Origin: UBA4742 sp002403895
GTDB taxonomy: Bacteria > Actinomycetota > Acidimicrobiia > Acidimicrobiales > Acidimicrobilacustridaceae
Assembly: GCA_036823295.1 (NCBI GenBank)
Contig: DAISGD010000001.1
Span: 1 to 64,000 of the forward strand
Direction of reading: 5' to 3'
Length of the DNA: 64,000 nucleotides
Every line of letters begins with the position of its first letter. Within the stretch, counting starts at the first letter, position 1. Shown piece after piece: positions 37,229-45,134 of the stretch. Below the pieces are notes generated by a model that was given only the letters and a program-made list of their open reading frames with translations, did no database searches and was not told the origin of the DNA. Both the position numbers and the translations under genes were made by a program.

Positions 37229-38332
37229 CTAGCCGATCTTCATCTGGCTCAGCTGGGTAACCGCCTGCTGCTGGAGGCTGGAGGGCAGCTTGGCGAAGTT
37301 GGCCCCGGCGGCGAGATCCTGACCGTCGGTGAGCAGGTAGTTGACCCAACCCTTGAGCGCGTTGCCGATGCCGGCGTCGGGCTGGGTCTGGTAGATGATG
37401 ACGTAGGTGGTCGCGGTGATCGGGTAGGCGTCGGCGCCGGTGGCGTTGAGGGCGTTCACCGTCAGGTTGGTGTTCACCTTGGCGCCCTCCAGCGCGGCGG
37501 ACGCCCCGTCCAGACTGGGGGCCACGTAACTGCCCGCCTTGTTCTTGATCGAGGCGAACGTCAGCTTGGAGGCCACCGCGTCGGAATAGTCCACGTAGCC
37601 GATCGAGCCCGGTGTCTGCTGGATGGCCTGGGCCACACCGTTGTTGCCGTTGCCGGTGGCGAAGCCGGTGGGCCACGTGGGCTTGTCGCCGGCTTCGATG
37701 GTCCAGTCGGACCCGCCGGCGGCCTTGAGGTAGTTGGTGAACGCCGAGGTGGTGCCGGAGCCGTCGCTGCGCACGGTGGGGACGATCTTGGTGCTGGGCA
37801 GCGTGACCCCGGGGTTGTCATCGGCGATGGGCTGGGCATCCCACGTCGTGACCTTGCCGCTGAAGATCTGGGCCAGCGTAGCGGGCGCCAACTGGAGCTT
37901 GTCCACGCCCGACAGGTTGTAGGAGACGGTGACCGGCGCCGCCACGGTGGGGAAGTAGAGGATCGCCCCACCCTTGAACGTCGGCAGGTCGGCGTCCTTG
38001 ACGGCGCTGTCCGAACCGGCCCACTGCGTGACCTGGCTGGCCAGATCGGTCTTGCCCTTGCCCGAGCCGCCGGCGGCGTAGTTGACGGTGACACCGGGGG
38101 CGACCTCCTCGAACCCGGCGACGGCGTCCTCGTCGAACGCTTTCTGGAACGTGGAGCCCGATCCGTTCAGCGTGCCCGACAGGCTGGCGTAGTCGATGCC
38201 CGAGGCGCCGGCCGGGGTCGTGCCGTCGGCCAAGGTGGTGTCGGACTTGTTCGAGCTGCAGGCCGCGGTGAACATGGCCACCGCGGTGAACAGGGCGGCG
38301 GCGACGTGCATCCGGCGTTTCGAAGCGATCAC
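37229..38332 (-). CDS. pstS: Phosphate-binding lipoprotein
   Basis: The 367-residue periplasmic-type binding protein starts at GTG. It has a signal peptide with lipobox FTAAC (Cys25), so it should be lipid-anchored outside the membrane. Phosphate-binding segments are GSGSTF near 57-62 and RSDGSGTT around 189-196. It is the first gene of the pst operon, and the 128 bp upstream carries PHO-box-like repeats. Confidence 0.95.
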   Translation of the reverse strand: MIASKRRMHVAAALFTAVAMFTAACSSNKSDTTLADGTTPAGASGIDYASLSGTLNGSGSTFQKAFDEDAVAGFEEVAPGVTVNYAAGGSGKGKTDLASQVTQWAGSDSAVKDADLPTFKGGAILYFPTVAAPVTVSYNLSGVDKLQLAPATLAQIFSGKVTTWDAQPIADDNPGVTLPSTKIVPTVRSDGSGTTSAFTNYLKAAGGSDWTIEAGDKPTWPTGFATGNGNNGVAQAIQQTPGSIGYVDYSDAVASKLTFASIKNKAGSYVAPSLDGASAALEGAKVNTNLTVNALNATGADAYPITATTYVIIYQTQPDAGIGNALKGWVNYLLTDGQDLAAGANFAKLPSSLQQQAVTQLSQMKIG

Positions 38333-38392
38333 GATGGTTCGCCCTCCTAGGGCTGTGTGCGTGCAATGACGAGGCCACCGTAGGGAGAGCGG

Positions 38393-38444
38393 GTTACCAG
38401 CCGGGTAATCGAACCTGAACGGACGGTAAACACCGAACGAACGT
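38393..38444 (-). promoter_or_regulatory. Candidate PHO-box repeats upstream of pstS
   Basis: On the minus strand this region has tetramer-like units at 11-bp steps, each followed by a C-rich spacer: GTTT, GTTC, ATTA, GGTA, with extra GTTC copies upstream. PhoB/PhoP/RegX3-type regulators bind direct repeats with this spacing. It sits 60-110 bp upstream of the pstS start, and an OmpR-type regulator is encoded in the same cluster. The match is by eye. Confidence 0.5.
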
Positions 38445-38460
38445 TGAGATCACGCGTCGC

Positions 38461-38889
38461 TCAGCGCCACCCGGCCCGGCGAGCCTGGTCGAAGGCGTCG
38501 AGGACGAGACCGTCCCGGCGATAGGACAGGAGTTTGGCCGCCCTGCCCAACGGCAGCCATCGGATCTCATCGACCTCGTCGTTGGCCGCGAAAGAACCCT
38601 TGACGGCCTGCATCGCCCAGTAGCGAACCACCTTGGGGCGGCCTTTGCCGTCGGTGTAGCGGGAGCGGGCCAGCTCCGGACCGACCTCACAGGTGAGCCC
38701 GGTCTCCTCTCGCACCTCGCGCACCGCCGCGCGCAGGTAGGTCTCGCCTCGGTCGAGCTTGCCCTTGGGCAGGCTCCAGTCGTCGTACTTCGGCCGGTGG
38801 ACCACGAGCACCTGCACCCCTCCACCGCGCCGGCGCCACACCACCCCACCGGCGGCACGCACGACATCCGCCTTGCGATCTGGGGTCAC
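38461..38889 (-). CDS. Nudix hydrolase, MutT1-like
   Basis: With the GTG at 38889 the protein is 142 residues, containing the Nudix box at residues 43-65 (GKLDRGETY then REVREETGL), with all conserved Glu present. LPKGKLDRGE resembles mycobacterial MutT1 and Ap4A-type hydrolases, but the second, phosphatase-like domain of MutT1 is absent. In mycobacteria mutT1 lies beside ppk1, as here. It hydrolyses a nucleoside di- or polyphosphate; the exact substrate is open. Confidence 0.88.
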   Translation of the reverse strand: MTPDRKADVVRAAGGVVWRRRGGGVQVLVVHRPKYDDWSLPKGKLDRGETYLRAAVREVREETGLTCEVGPELARSRYTDGKGRPKVVRYWAMQAVKGSFAANDEVDEIRWLPLGRAAKLLSYRRDGLVLDAFDQARRAGWR

Positions 38890-38896
38890 CGTAGGG

Positions 38897-39514
38897 TCAC
38901 CGCCGGCCGAGCAGGGCCAGTGACCGCTCGATCTTGCTCCGGGGGTCGCCGGCCCGGGCCCCGGCCCCGACGAGGACCTCGACCATGGCTTCGATGCGGG
39001 TCCCCGGGACGTCGCCATCGAATTCGACCTCGACCTCGCGGAAGTTGACGGCGGGCGTCCCCGACTCGGAGGCGTCGGCGGTGACGGTGTCGTCGTCGAC
39101 CTCGGCGATCGCCGCCCCATCGACGGTGGTCACGTGCCAGCGGCGACGATGAGAGCGGAGCCGGGCGACCGGCGCCAGCTCGCCCCCGTCGACGAACGGG
39201 GTAACCAACTCGACGACGGCGACGGGCAGGGCCTCGTCGTCGGTGAGGAAATCGACTTCTCGACGGGCCACACTCCCCGCCGCGCCCGGGCCGCTGGCCG
39301 GCAGCTTGACCGTCCACCGGGTGCCTTCGCCGGTGCGGCGCCGCACGGTGATCCCTGCGTCGAGCAGGCGTCCGTCAGCCACGTCGTAGTACATGGCGTC
39401 CAGGTGTTGGTCGGCCAGCTCGGTCGTCACGAGGGCTGAGTCGCCACCCCGCAGATCGGGCATCACGAACCCCGGATCGACCTCGAGCTTGACCTCGTGC
39501 TCGATATGGCTCAC
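38897..39514 (-). CDS. CYTH-domain protein (triphosphate tunnel enzyme)
   Basis: With the GTG at 39514 the protein is 205 residues. It begins VSHIEHEVKL, giving the ExExK signature of CYTH/triphosphate tunnel metalloenzymes (E5, E7, K9), with further basic and acidic strand residues (TVRRRTGEG, TVKLP, ARREVD, EVEVEFDG). A CHAD domain, often attached, is absent. It overlaps the ppk stop (GTGA) and precedes the Nudix gene by 7 bp. Likely a (poly)phosphatase acting on inorganic triphosphate or polyphosphate. Confidence 0.87.
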   Translation of the reverse strand: MSHIEHEVKLEVDPGFVMPDLRGGDSALVTTELADQHLDAMYYDVADGRLLDAGITVRRRTGEGTRWTVKLPASGPGAAGSVARREVDFLTDDEALPVAVVELVTPFVDGGELAPVARLRSHRRRWHVTTVDGAAIAEVDDDTVTADASESGTPAVNFREVEVEFDGDVPGTRIEAMVEVLVGAGARAGDPRSKIERSLALLGRR

Positions 39515-41547
39515 CGCGAGCGACGGGCCAGCGCCAGCTCCTGGAGGCGGCGATGGGTATCGATTCCGCCCCGGACGTCGGGCCTTTGCCACGTCCCGTC
39601 GGCCCCCAGCGTCCAGGCCAGCACGTCATCGGTCAGGTTGATATGCAACGCCTCAGCCAACTCCTCCTGGAGAGCCGGATCGGCCACCGGTACCAGGGCC
39701 TCGACCCGGCGATCGAGGTTGCGGGGCATCAGGTCGGCCGACCCGATGAAGTAGGACGCCGCTGGATCTTCACCGAACGAATAGATGCGGGAGTGCTCGA
39801 GGTAGCGACCGACGATGGACCGAACCCGGATATTTTCGGACAGACCGGGCATCCCGGGCCTTAGACAGCAGATCCCCCGGATGATGAGATCGATCGACAC
39901 GCCTTGGCGGGAAGCGGCGTAGAGGGCGTCGATGATCTCGGCGTCCACCAGGCCGTTCATCTTCATGACGATCTTGCCGGGCGGCTCGGCGCGGGCCTCC
40001 CCGGCGATCAGCTCGAGGAGGCGGGGGCGCAGATCGGTGGGGGCGATCAGCAACTTCTTGTACTCGACGTCCCGGGCGTAGCCGGTCAGGAAGTTGAACA
40101 ACTCGGTGAGATCCGCTCCGACCTCCGGGTCACAGGTCAACAGACCGATGTCCTCGTACAGCCGCGCCGTCTTGGGGTTGTAGTTGCCCGTCCCGATGTG
40201 GCAGTAGCGACGCATGCCCTCTTGCTCCTCGCGCACCACCAGCGTCGTTTTGGTGTGGATCTTCAGTCCTACGAGGCCGTAGACGACGTGGACGCCCGCC
40301 TTTTCCAACTCGCGGGCCCATTCGATGTTGTTGGCCTCGTCGAAGCGCGCCTTCAGCTCCACCAGTGCCACCACCTGCTTGCCGCTCTCCGCCGCCCGGA
40401 TCAGCGAATGAATGATCGAGCTGTCACCCGACGTCCGGTACAGCGTCATCTTGATGGCCAACACCTTGGAGTCGGCTGAGGCCTGGCGGATGAACTCCTC
40501 GACCGACGTGGCGAACGACGAGTACGGGTGATGGACGAGGATGTCGCCCTTGCGCAACTCCCGGAAGAAGCTGACCTTCTCGTCGTCGTCACTGGCCAGG
40601 CGGGCCTGGGTGATGGGCACCCAGACCGGGTCCTTGAGGTCGGGCCGGTCGACGCCGTGCACCGACCACAGCCCGCCAAGATCGATGGGGCCGTCGTGGG
40701 TATAGACGTCGTCGTCGTCCACGTCGAGCTCCCGCTCCAGCAGCTCGCGGATCTCCGACGTCATGGACGTGTCGATCTCCAGCCGCACCGCCTTGCCGAA
40801 CCGGCGCCGGCGCAACTCGAACTCGACGGCGGCGAGAAGGTCGTCGGCCTCCTCTTCTCCCAGAGTGAGATCGGCATTGCGGGTCACCCGGAACGGGTAA
40901 TGACCTCCGATGTCCATCCCCGGGAAGAGGCTCTGGAGGTGGGCGGCGATGACTTGTTCGAGGGCGACGAAGCGCTCGCCATCGGCCATGACCACGAAGC
41001 GAGGCAACAGCAGCGGCACCTTGACCCGGGCGAAACGGCGGGCGTGGGTGACCGGATCACGCACCACCACCGCCAAGTTCAGCGACAGGTCCGAGATGTA
41101 GGGGAAAGGATGGCCCGGGTCGACCGCCAGCGGGGTGAGCACCGGGTAGATCCGCTCCTCGAACACTTCGTCGAGGTACTTGCGGTCGTCGTCGTCCAGC
41201 TCGTCCCAGGCGGAAAAGACGATCCCGACCCCGCGCAGAGCAGGGACGATCTTGTCGGTGAAGACCGCCAGCGCTCGGTCGTTCAGGCATTCCACCTGGT
41301 CACGCACGTCGAGGAGCTGCTGGGCCGGCGTTCTCCCGTCCGGAGTGGTGGTGGTCACGCCGGCCGCCACCTGGTCCTTCAGGCCGGCGACGCGCACCTG
41401 GAAGAACTCGTCGAGGTTCTGGCTGAAGATGGCGAGGAACTTGGCCCGTTCGAGGAGCGGGACATGCTCATCGTCGGCCAGCGCCAGGACCCGACCGTCG
41501 AAATCGAGCCACGACAGCTCTCGATTGATGTACCGAGCCGGGTCCAT
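39511..41547 (-). CDS. ppk1: Polyphosphate kinase 1
   Basis: The 678-residue enzyme has the PPK1 order: N domain with INRELSWLDFD, head domain, and two phospholipase-D-like C domains. The phospho-accepting His is H431 (LKIHTKT), with a second conserved His in CHIGTGNYN (H450). It makes polyphosphate from ATP reversibly. ATG at 41547; upstream open frame overlaps another gene and was trimmed. It is the head of the ppk1-CYTH-Nudix series preceding the pst operon. Confidence 0.95.
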   Translation of the reverse strand: MDPARYINRELSWLDFDGRVLALADDEHVPLLERAKFLAIFSQNLDEFFQVRVAGLKDQVAAGVTTTTPDGRTPAQQLLDVRDQVECLNDRALAVFTDKIVPALRGVGIVFSAWDELDDDDRKYLDEVFEERIYPVLTPLAVDPGHPFPYISDLSLNLAVVVRDPVTHARRFARVKVPLLLPRFVVMADGERFVALEQVIAAHLQSLFPGMDIGGHYPFRVTRNADLTLGEEEADDLLAAVEFELRRRRFGKAVRLEIDTSMTSEIRELLERELDVDDDDVYTHDGPIDLGGLWSVHGVDRPDLKDPVWVPITQARLASDDDEKVSFFRELRKGDILVHHPYSSFATSVEEFIRQASADSKVLAIKMTLYRTSGDSSIIHSLIRAAESGKQVVALVELKARFDEANNIEWARELEKAGVHVVYGLVGLKIHTKTTLVVREEQEGMRRYCHIGTGNYNPKTARLYEDIGLLTCDPEVGADLTELFNFLTGYARDVEYKKLLIAPTDLRPRLLELIAGEARAEPPGKIVMKMNGLVDAEIIDALYAASRQGVSIDLIIRGICCLRPGMPGLSENIRVRSIVGRYLEHSRIYSFGEDPAASYFIGSADLMPRNLDRRVEALVPVADPALQEELAEALHINLTDDVLAWTLGADGTWQRPDVRGGIDTHRRLQELALARRSR

Positions 41548-41552
41548 GGGCG

Positions 41553-41840
41553 TCAGGCTCGGGCGGCCGTGTCCTCGTCGGGGATACCGAGGTCCCACTC
41601 GAGCTTGAGGTTCTCGCGCTCGGCATCGCGCACGACGCGCTCCCGATTCCGCCGGAACTGGGGATCGTGGGGGGGCAGCAACAACAGGCGGGACATGACC
41701 CGGGCCCGGAAGTCGTCGATGAGCTGATGGTCGCCGAAGTCGGAGCGCACCTCCCAGTGAGGAGCGACCGGACCGAGGTACATGACCTTCACATGACCAC
41801 GCGGGGGCTGCGACTCGGCGCTGGACTCGGTCAGGGACAT
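41553..41840 (-). CDS. Small conserved-looking protein next to ppk1
   Basis: A 95-residue product from the ATG at 41840. After a polar N-terminus it has a compact region rich in aromatic and basic residues (YLGPVAPHWEVRSDFGD, DDFRARVMSRLLLLPP, DPQFRRNRERVVRDAE). No signal peptide, membrane helix or cysteine. The stop lies 5 bp from the ppk1 start, so co-expression is likely. Family not recognised. Confidence 0.6.
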   Translation of the reverse strand: MSLTESSAESQPPRGHVKVMYLGPVAPHWEVRSDFGDHQLIDDFRARVMSRLLLLPPHDPQFRRNRERVVRDAERENLKLEWDLGIPDEDTAARA

Positions 41841-41879
41841 CAGGGACTCGCTCTCGGGACGACGATCGATCGGCCGATC

Positions 41880-42032
41880 AGCGTATCCCAACCTTCCGAG
41901 GTCAATCCCAACATCCAGGCCACCTACGCACTCATGGAGAGTCGTCGCTCGGTAGGCAAGGTGGTGCTGTCGATGGAGACCGCCGCCGAGCCGCTCAACA
42001 TCACCGTGCCGAGCCAACCCGCCCTGATCTAG
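41880..42032 (+). pseudogene. C-terminal remnant of a quinone-oxidoreductase-like (MDR) gene
   Basis: The plus-strand frame ending at the TAG 42030-42032 reads a short piece resembling the end of zinc-independent MDR alcohol dehydrogenases/quinone oxidoreductases (ATYALMESRRSVGKVVLSM, compare the common A-x3-ME-x4-GK-ILT ending). Nothing upstream in this frame resembles the rest of the enzyme; that DNA codes for the small protein on the other strand. So it is probably a deletion remnant. A chance frame is not excluded. Confidence 0.45.
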
Positions 42033-43318
42033 TTGCCCGTCTCTCCCCGGGTGCGCAGCTGGATGGTCGCGTTCTGGGTCTCACCGTTGCGCTCGTAGGT
42101 GACGGTGATTTGGTCACCGGCCTGGTGGGCGCGCACCGCGGCGATGACCTGGTCAGAGCTCGACACGGGAGCGCCGTCGATGGCGGTGATCACGTCACCG
42201 ACTTGGAGGCCGCCATCGGCGGCAGCGGAGCCCGCGGTGACGTCCACCACGAACGCCCCGTCGGAGGTCTGGACCCCGTGCTGCTTTTGCGTCTCGGCCG
42301 GGATGGTGGCCAGGTCCTGGGTGCTGACCCCCAAGAAGGCGGTATCGGGGGTGATGGTCCCCTTCCCGTCCCTGATGTCTTGGATCAGCGGTTTGAGCGA
42401 GTCGATGGCGATGGAGAAGCCGATGTTCTGCGCGTCGCTGATGATGGCGGTGTTGATGCCCACCACCTCACCCCGGGCGTTGAGCAGCGGACCCCCCGAG
42501 TTCCCTGGATTGATGGCGGCGTCGGTCTGGATCAGATGGCTGAGGGTGACGTTCTCCGCCTCGATCGTCCGGTCGGTGGCCGACACGATGCCCTTTGTGA
42601 CGCTGGGAGGCCCCCCGAGGTTCAGCGCGTTGCCGATGGCCACGACGTCGTCACCCACCCGGACATCGGCCGAGCGGCCGAGCTGGGCGGGAGTGACGTT
42701 GGTGGGGTCACGCAGCCGGATCAGCGCCACGTCGGTATCGGGCAAGCTGCCGACCAGATCAGCCGTCTCGGAGCGGCCGTCGTAGAGGGTGACCTGCAGG
42801 CTCGTCGGGCTCGACACCACGTGGGCGTTGGTCAGGACCAGTCCGTCATCGGAGATGATCACCCCCGAGCCGGCCGAGCCGAACACGCCGGTGCCGGTCT
42901 GTTTGCCGGTTTGGATCGACACCACCGATGGTTGGGCCTTTTTCAACAGATCCTGGATGTCGAGCGGGGTCCCCCCGATCGACGAGGAGCTGGCGGAGTC
43001 GAGCGACGACGAGCCGCCGTGCCCGTCCACCACCCGCACGATCACCGCGGTGGCCGCCATGAGGACCAAGGCGGCGGCCAGGGCAACCAGCACCAGGGTG
43101 CGACGGGACGAATCACCCCGCTCCGGTGAGGGAAGTGGCCGGGTGGGGAGCGCGGGAAGGGGCGCGAGTGGGAGGATCCCTCCCTGCGAACCGAATTCTG
43201 GTGGGGAAAGGGGGAGAATGTCACCCGAGGGGACCACCGGCGGTCGCATGGGGGGACTCGGGGCGAGGGTCGACGACGGTGTCACCCCGAACCCGTGCGG
43301 ATCGTGGTCAGTCACCAT
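42029..43318 (-). CDS. HtrA/DegP-type serine protease with PDZ domain
   Basis: A 429-residue membrane protease. It has a Pro-rich cytoplasmic N-terminus (~1-70), one TM helix (~74-95), a trypsin-like domain with catalytic triad H166, D196 and S274 (LTNAHVV, DTDVAL, PGNSGGPL), and a C-terminal PDZ domain (~325-420). It degrades or processes misfolded envelope proteins. ATG at 43318, divergent from the WhiB gene (156 bp apart). Unlike the homologue at 26469-27698, all catalytic residues are present. Confidence 0.93.
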   Translation of the reverse strand: MVTDHDPHGFGVTPSSTLAPSPPMRPPVVPSGDILPLSPPEFGSQGGILPLAPLPALPTRPLPSPERGDSSRRTLVLVALAAALVLMAATAVIVRVVDGHGGSSSLDSASSSSIGGTPLDIQDLLKKAQPSVVSIQTGKQTGTGVFGSAGSGVIISDDGLVLTNAHVVSSPTSLQVTLYDGRSETADLVGSLPDTDVALIRLRDPTNVTPAQLGRSADVRVGDDVVAIGNALNLGGPPSVTKGIVSATDRTIEAENVTLSHLIQTDAAINPGNSGGPLLNARGEVVGINTAIISDAQNIGFSIAIDSLKPLIQDIRDGKGTITPDTAFLGVSTQDLATIPAETQKQHGVQTSDGAFVVDVTAGSAAADGGLQVGDVITAIDGAPVSSSDQVIAAVRAHQAGDQITVTYERNGETQNATIQLRTRGETGN

Positions 43319-43474
43319 CGCTCCCTTCAGCCGACCCTTGCGTCAGAATGTACGCCGGTTTGAGGTCCGCAACGACGCGGGCGCTACCGTGCGAGCAAGA
43401 AATCAGCGGGTCAGATCGTGAGCTGGGAACTACATCTGCCTCGACTCCGTAGAACAAGGAGAAACGGAGGCGAC

Positions 43475-43717
43475 ATGGATAGCGAATGGATGGCTGCCGG
43501 CCTTTGCCGCATCGAGCCACCAGCAATGTTCTTTCCCAGCGACGGTGTTGGCGTAGAGATCGCCAAGCGCACCTGCGCGGAATGCCCGGTCAAGGCGCCA
43601 TGTCTCGAGTACGCACTCGAGAACCGCATCGACCACGGCGTGTGGGGCGGGACGTCAGAGCGCCAGCGACGGCGCATCCTCAAGAAGCGTAAGACCACCA
43701 TTCCCGTACTCGTCTGA
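43475..43717 (+). CDS. WhiB-family iron-sulfur transcription regulator
   Basis: The 80-residue protein has the four cluster cysteines C11, C34-x2-C37-x5-C43, the GVWGGT turn and a basic C-terminus (RQRRRILKKRK). It binds [4Fe-4S] and, in characterised members, the primary sigma factor. GGAGG lies 5 nt upstream of ATG 43475, a strong ribosome site. It stands alone between the HtrA promoter region and the formiminotransferase gene. Subclass not assigned. Confidence 0.93.
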   Translation: MDSEWMAAGLCRIEPPAMFFPSDGVGVEIAKRTCAECPVKAPCLEYALENRIDHGVWGGTSERQRRRILKKRKTTIPVLV

Positions 43718-43748
43718 CGGGTCGCCCTCCGGGGCGCGAGGCTGCGGC

Positions 43749-44546
43749 GTGCTCGAATGCGTCATCAACATCAGCGAGGGCTCCCGGCTCGACGTGGTGG
43801 AACAACTGGCGACCATCGCCGGGGACTCGCTCCTCGACCTCCACTCCGACGCCGACCACAACCGGTCGGTGCTCACCCTGGTGGGCGAGAACAGCCCGCG
43901 GGCGGTGACCCGGGCCGCGGTCCAGGAATTGGATCTCCGGATCCACTCCGGGGTCCACCCCCGTATCGGCGTGGTGGATGTCGTTCCCTTCGTCCCACTC
44001 GGGCACGCCACCTTGGCCGATGCCGAGGTGGCTGCCGATCGGTTTGCCCAATGGGCCGGCGCCGAGCTCGCCCTCCCCTGTTTCCGGTACGGGACCGGGC
44101 GATCCCTCCCGCGGGTGCGGCGCGGAGCCTTCGTCGACTTCGGTCCCGACTGGGGGCCGCCTGCCCCCCATCCCACCGCCGGAGCAGTGGCCGTCGGGGC
44201 CCGACCCCCGCTGATCGCCTACAACCTGTGGCTGGCCACCCCCGACCTGGCCGAGGCCCGCGCCCTCGCCCGTGAGCTGCGAGGACCGGCCGTGCGGGCG
44301 CTGGGCTTGGCGGTGGGTGATCAGGTCCAGGTGTCGATGAACCTGATCGACCCGATGTCGGTCGGTCCGGGCGACGTGTACGACCGCGTCGCGGCTGGCG
44401 CCGAGATCGAGCGTGCCGAGCTCGTCGGCTTGATTCCCCAAGCGGTGCTCGGGCGGTGCGCCACCGCTCGGTGGACACAACTCGACCTGGCCGCTGATCG
44501 CACGATCGAGAGTCGGCTCGAAGCGCGCGGCTTCAACCTCGCGTGA
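43749..44546 (+). CDS. Glutamate formiminotransferase-type protein
   Basis: The 265-residue protein from GTG 43749 matches the formiminotransferase domain. It has the N-terminal LECVINISEG, the folate/active-site segment DADHNRSVLTLVG, and HPRIGVVDVVPFVPL. It would transfer a formimino group from formiminoglutamate to tetrahydrofolate at the end of histidine breakdown. It has only the transferase part, without the cyclodeaminase domain. No hut genes are nearby. It starts 31 bp after the WhiB stop. Confidence 0.88.
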   Translation: MLECVINISEGSRLDVVEQLATIAGDSLLDLHSDADHNRSVLTLVGENSPRAVTRAAVQELDLRIHSGVHPRIGVVDVVPFVPLGHATLADAEVAADRFAQWAGAELALPCFRYGTGRSLPRVRRGAFVDFGPDWGPPAPHPTAGAVAVGARPPLIAYNLWLATPDLAEARALARELRGPAVRALGLAVGDQVQVSMNLIDPMSVGPGDVYDRVAAGAEIERAELVGLIPQAVLGRCATARWTQLDLAADRTIESRLEARGFNLA

Positions 44547-44560
44547 TCAACCTGGCGTGA

Positions 44561-44836
44561 TCAGCCGGTGCTCACCGCGGCCCGAGCGAGCGCCCGCTGC
44601 CGTCGGATCCGTCGGCGTTCGCGTTCGCTCATGCCGCCCCAGATGCCGAACTTCTCACCGTTGGCCAGGGCGTACTCGAGGCAATCCTCACGCACGACGC
44701 AGCCTCGGCAGACCTCTTTGGCCTCTCGGGTCGACGCACCGCGCTCAGGGAAGAAGAGGTCAGGGTCGACGCCGAGACAGTTGGCGTAGTCCTGCCAGGT
44801 TGACTCCACAGCTTCGTCGGCGGATACATGCAGCAT
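44561..44836 (-). CDS. WhiB-family regulator, WhiB2/WhmD-like
   Basis: The 91-residue protein has C20, C43-x2-C46-x5-C52, the GIWGGMSERERR turn and an Arg-rich C-terminus. These features resemble WhiB2/WhmD, which controls septation in mycobacteria and streptomycetes. GGGAGG lies 9-10 nt before ATG 44836. It is convergent with the formiminotransferase gene, so two WhiB genes face each other across 0.85 kb. The subclass is inferred from motif wording. Confidence 0.92.
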   Translation of the reverse strand: MLHVSADEAVESTWQDYANCLGVDPDLFFPERGASTREAKEVCRGCVVREDCLEYALANGEKFGIWGGMSERERRRIRRQRALARAAVSTG

Positions 44837-45134
44837 GTCCGGCCTCCCTTTTCCCCGCCCTGGCACAAGACACCAGAGCTGTCGACGCAACGTTCGTCGC
44901 ACGGACAGCTCGCCCCCCTCAGATGCCCTACACATCTTTGGACGAGTGGCTCGTACCACATCTGTAATTACAACGCTGTGATCATGGCCCGCGTCGGGGC
45001 CCTGCGCAAGGGGAAGTTTGGATTTTTCCTTGCACTGGCGCGGTTCTCACATTTTCTCGATCACGGCCGATGAGGTTTCGCGTCGCGGTCAATCTGGACT
45101 TGCGGTGTCGCCATCGAGGCCAGCGAACGGGCGG
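44837..45134 (-). promoter_or_regulatory. Non-coding upstream region of whiB2-like gene with palindrome
   Basis: No gene is visible in these 298 bp. The region is less GC-rich than its surroundings. It contains the perfect 10-bp palindrome TGTAATTACA at 44963-44972, about 130 bp upstream of the WhiB start. It presumably holds the whiB promoter and, at its far end, the transcript end of the VWA gene. No confident -10/-35 pair was identified. Confidence 0.4.
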
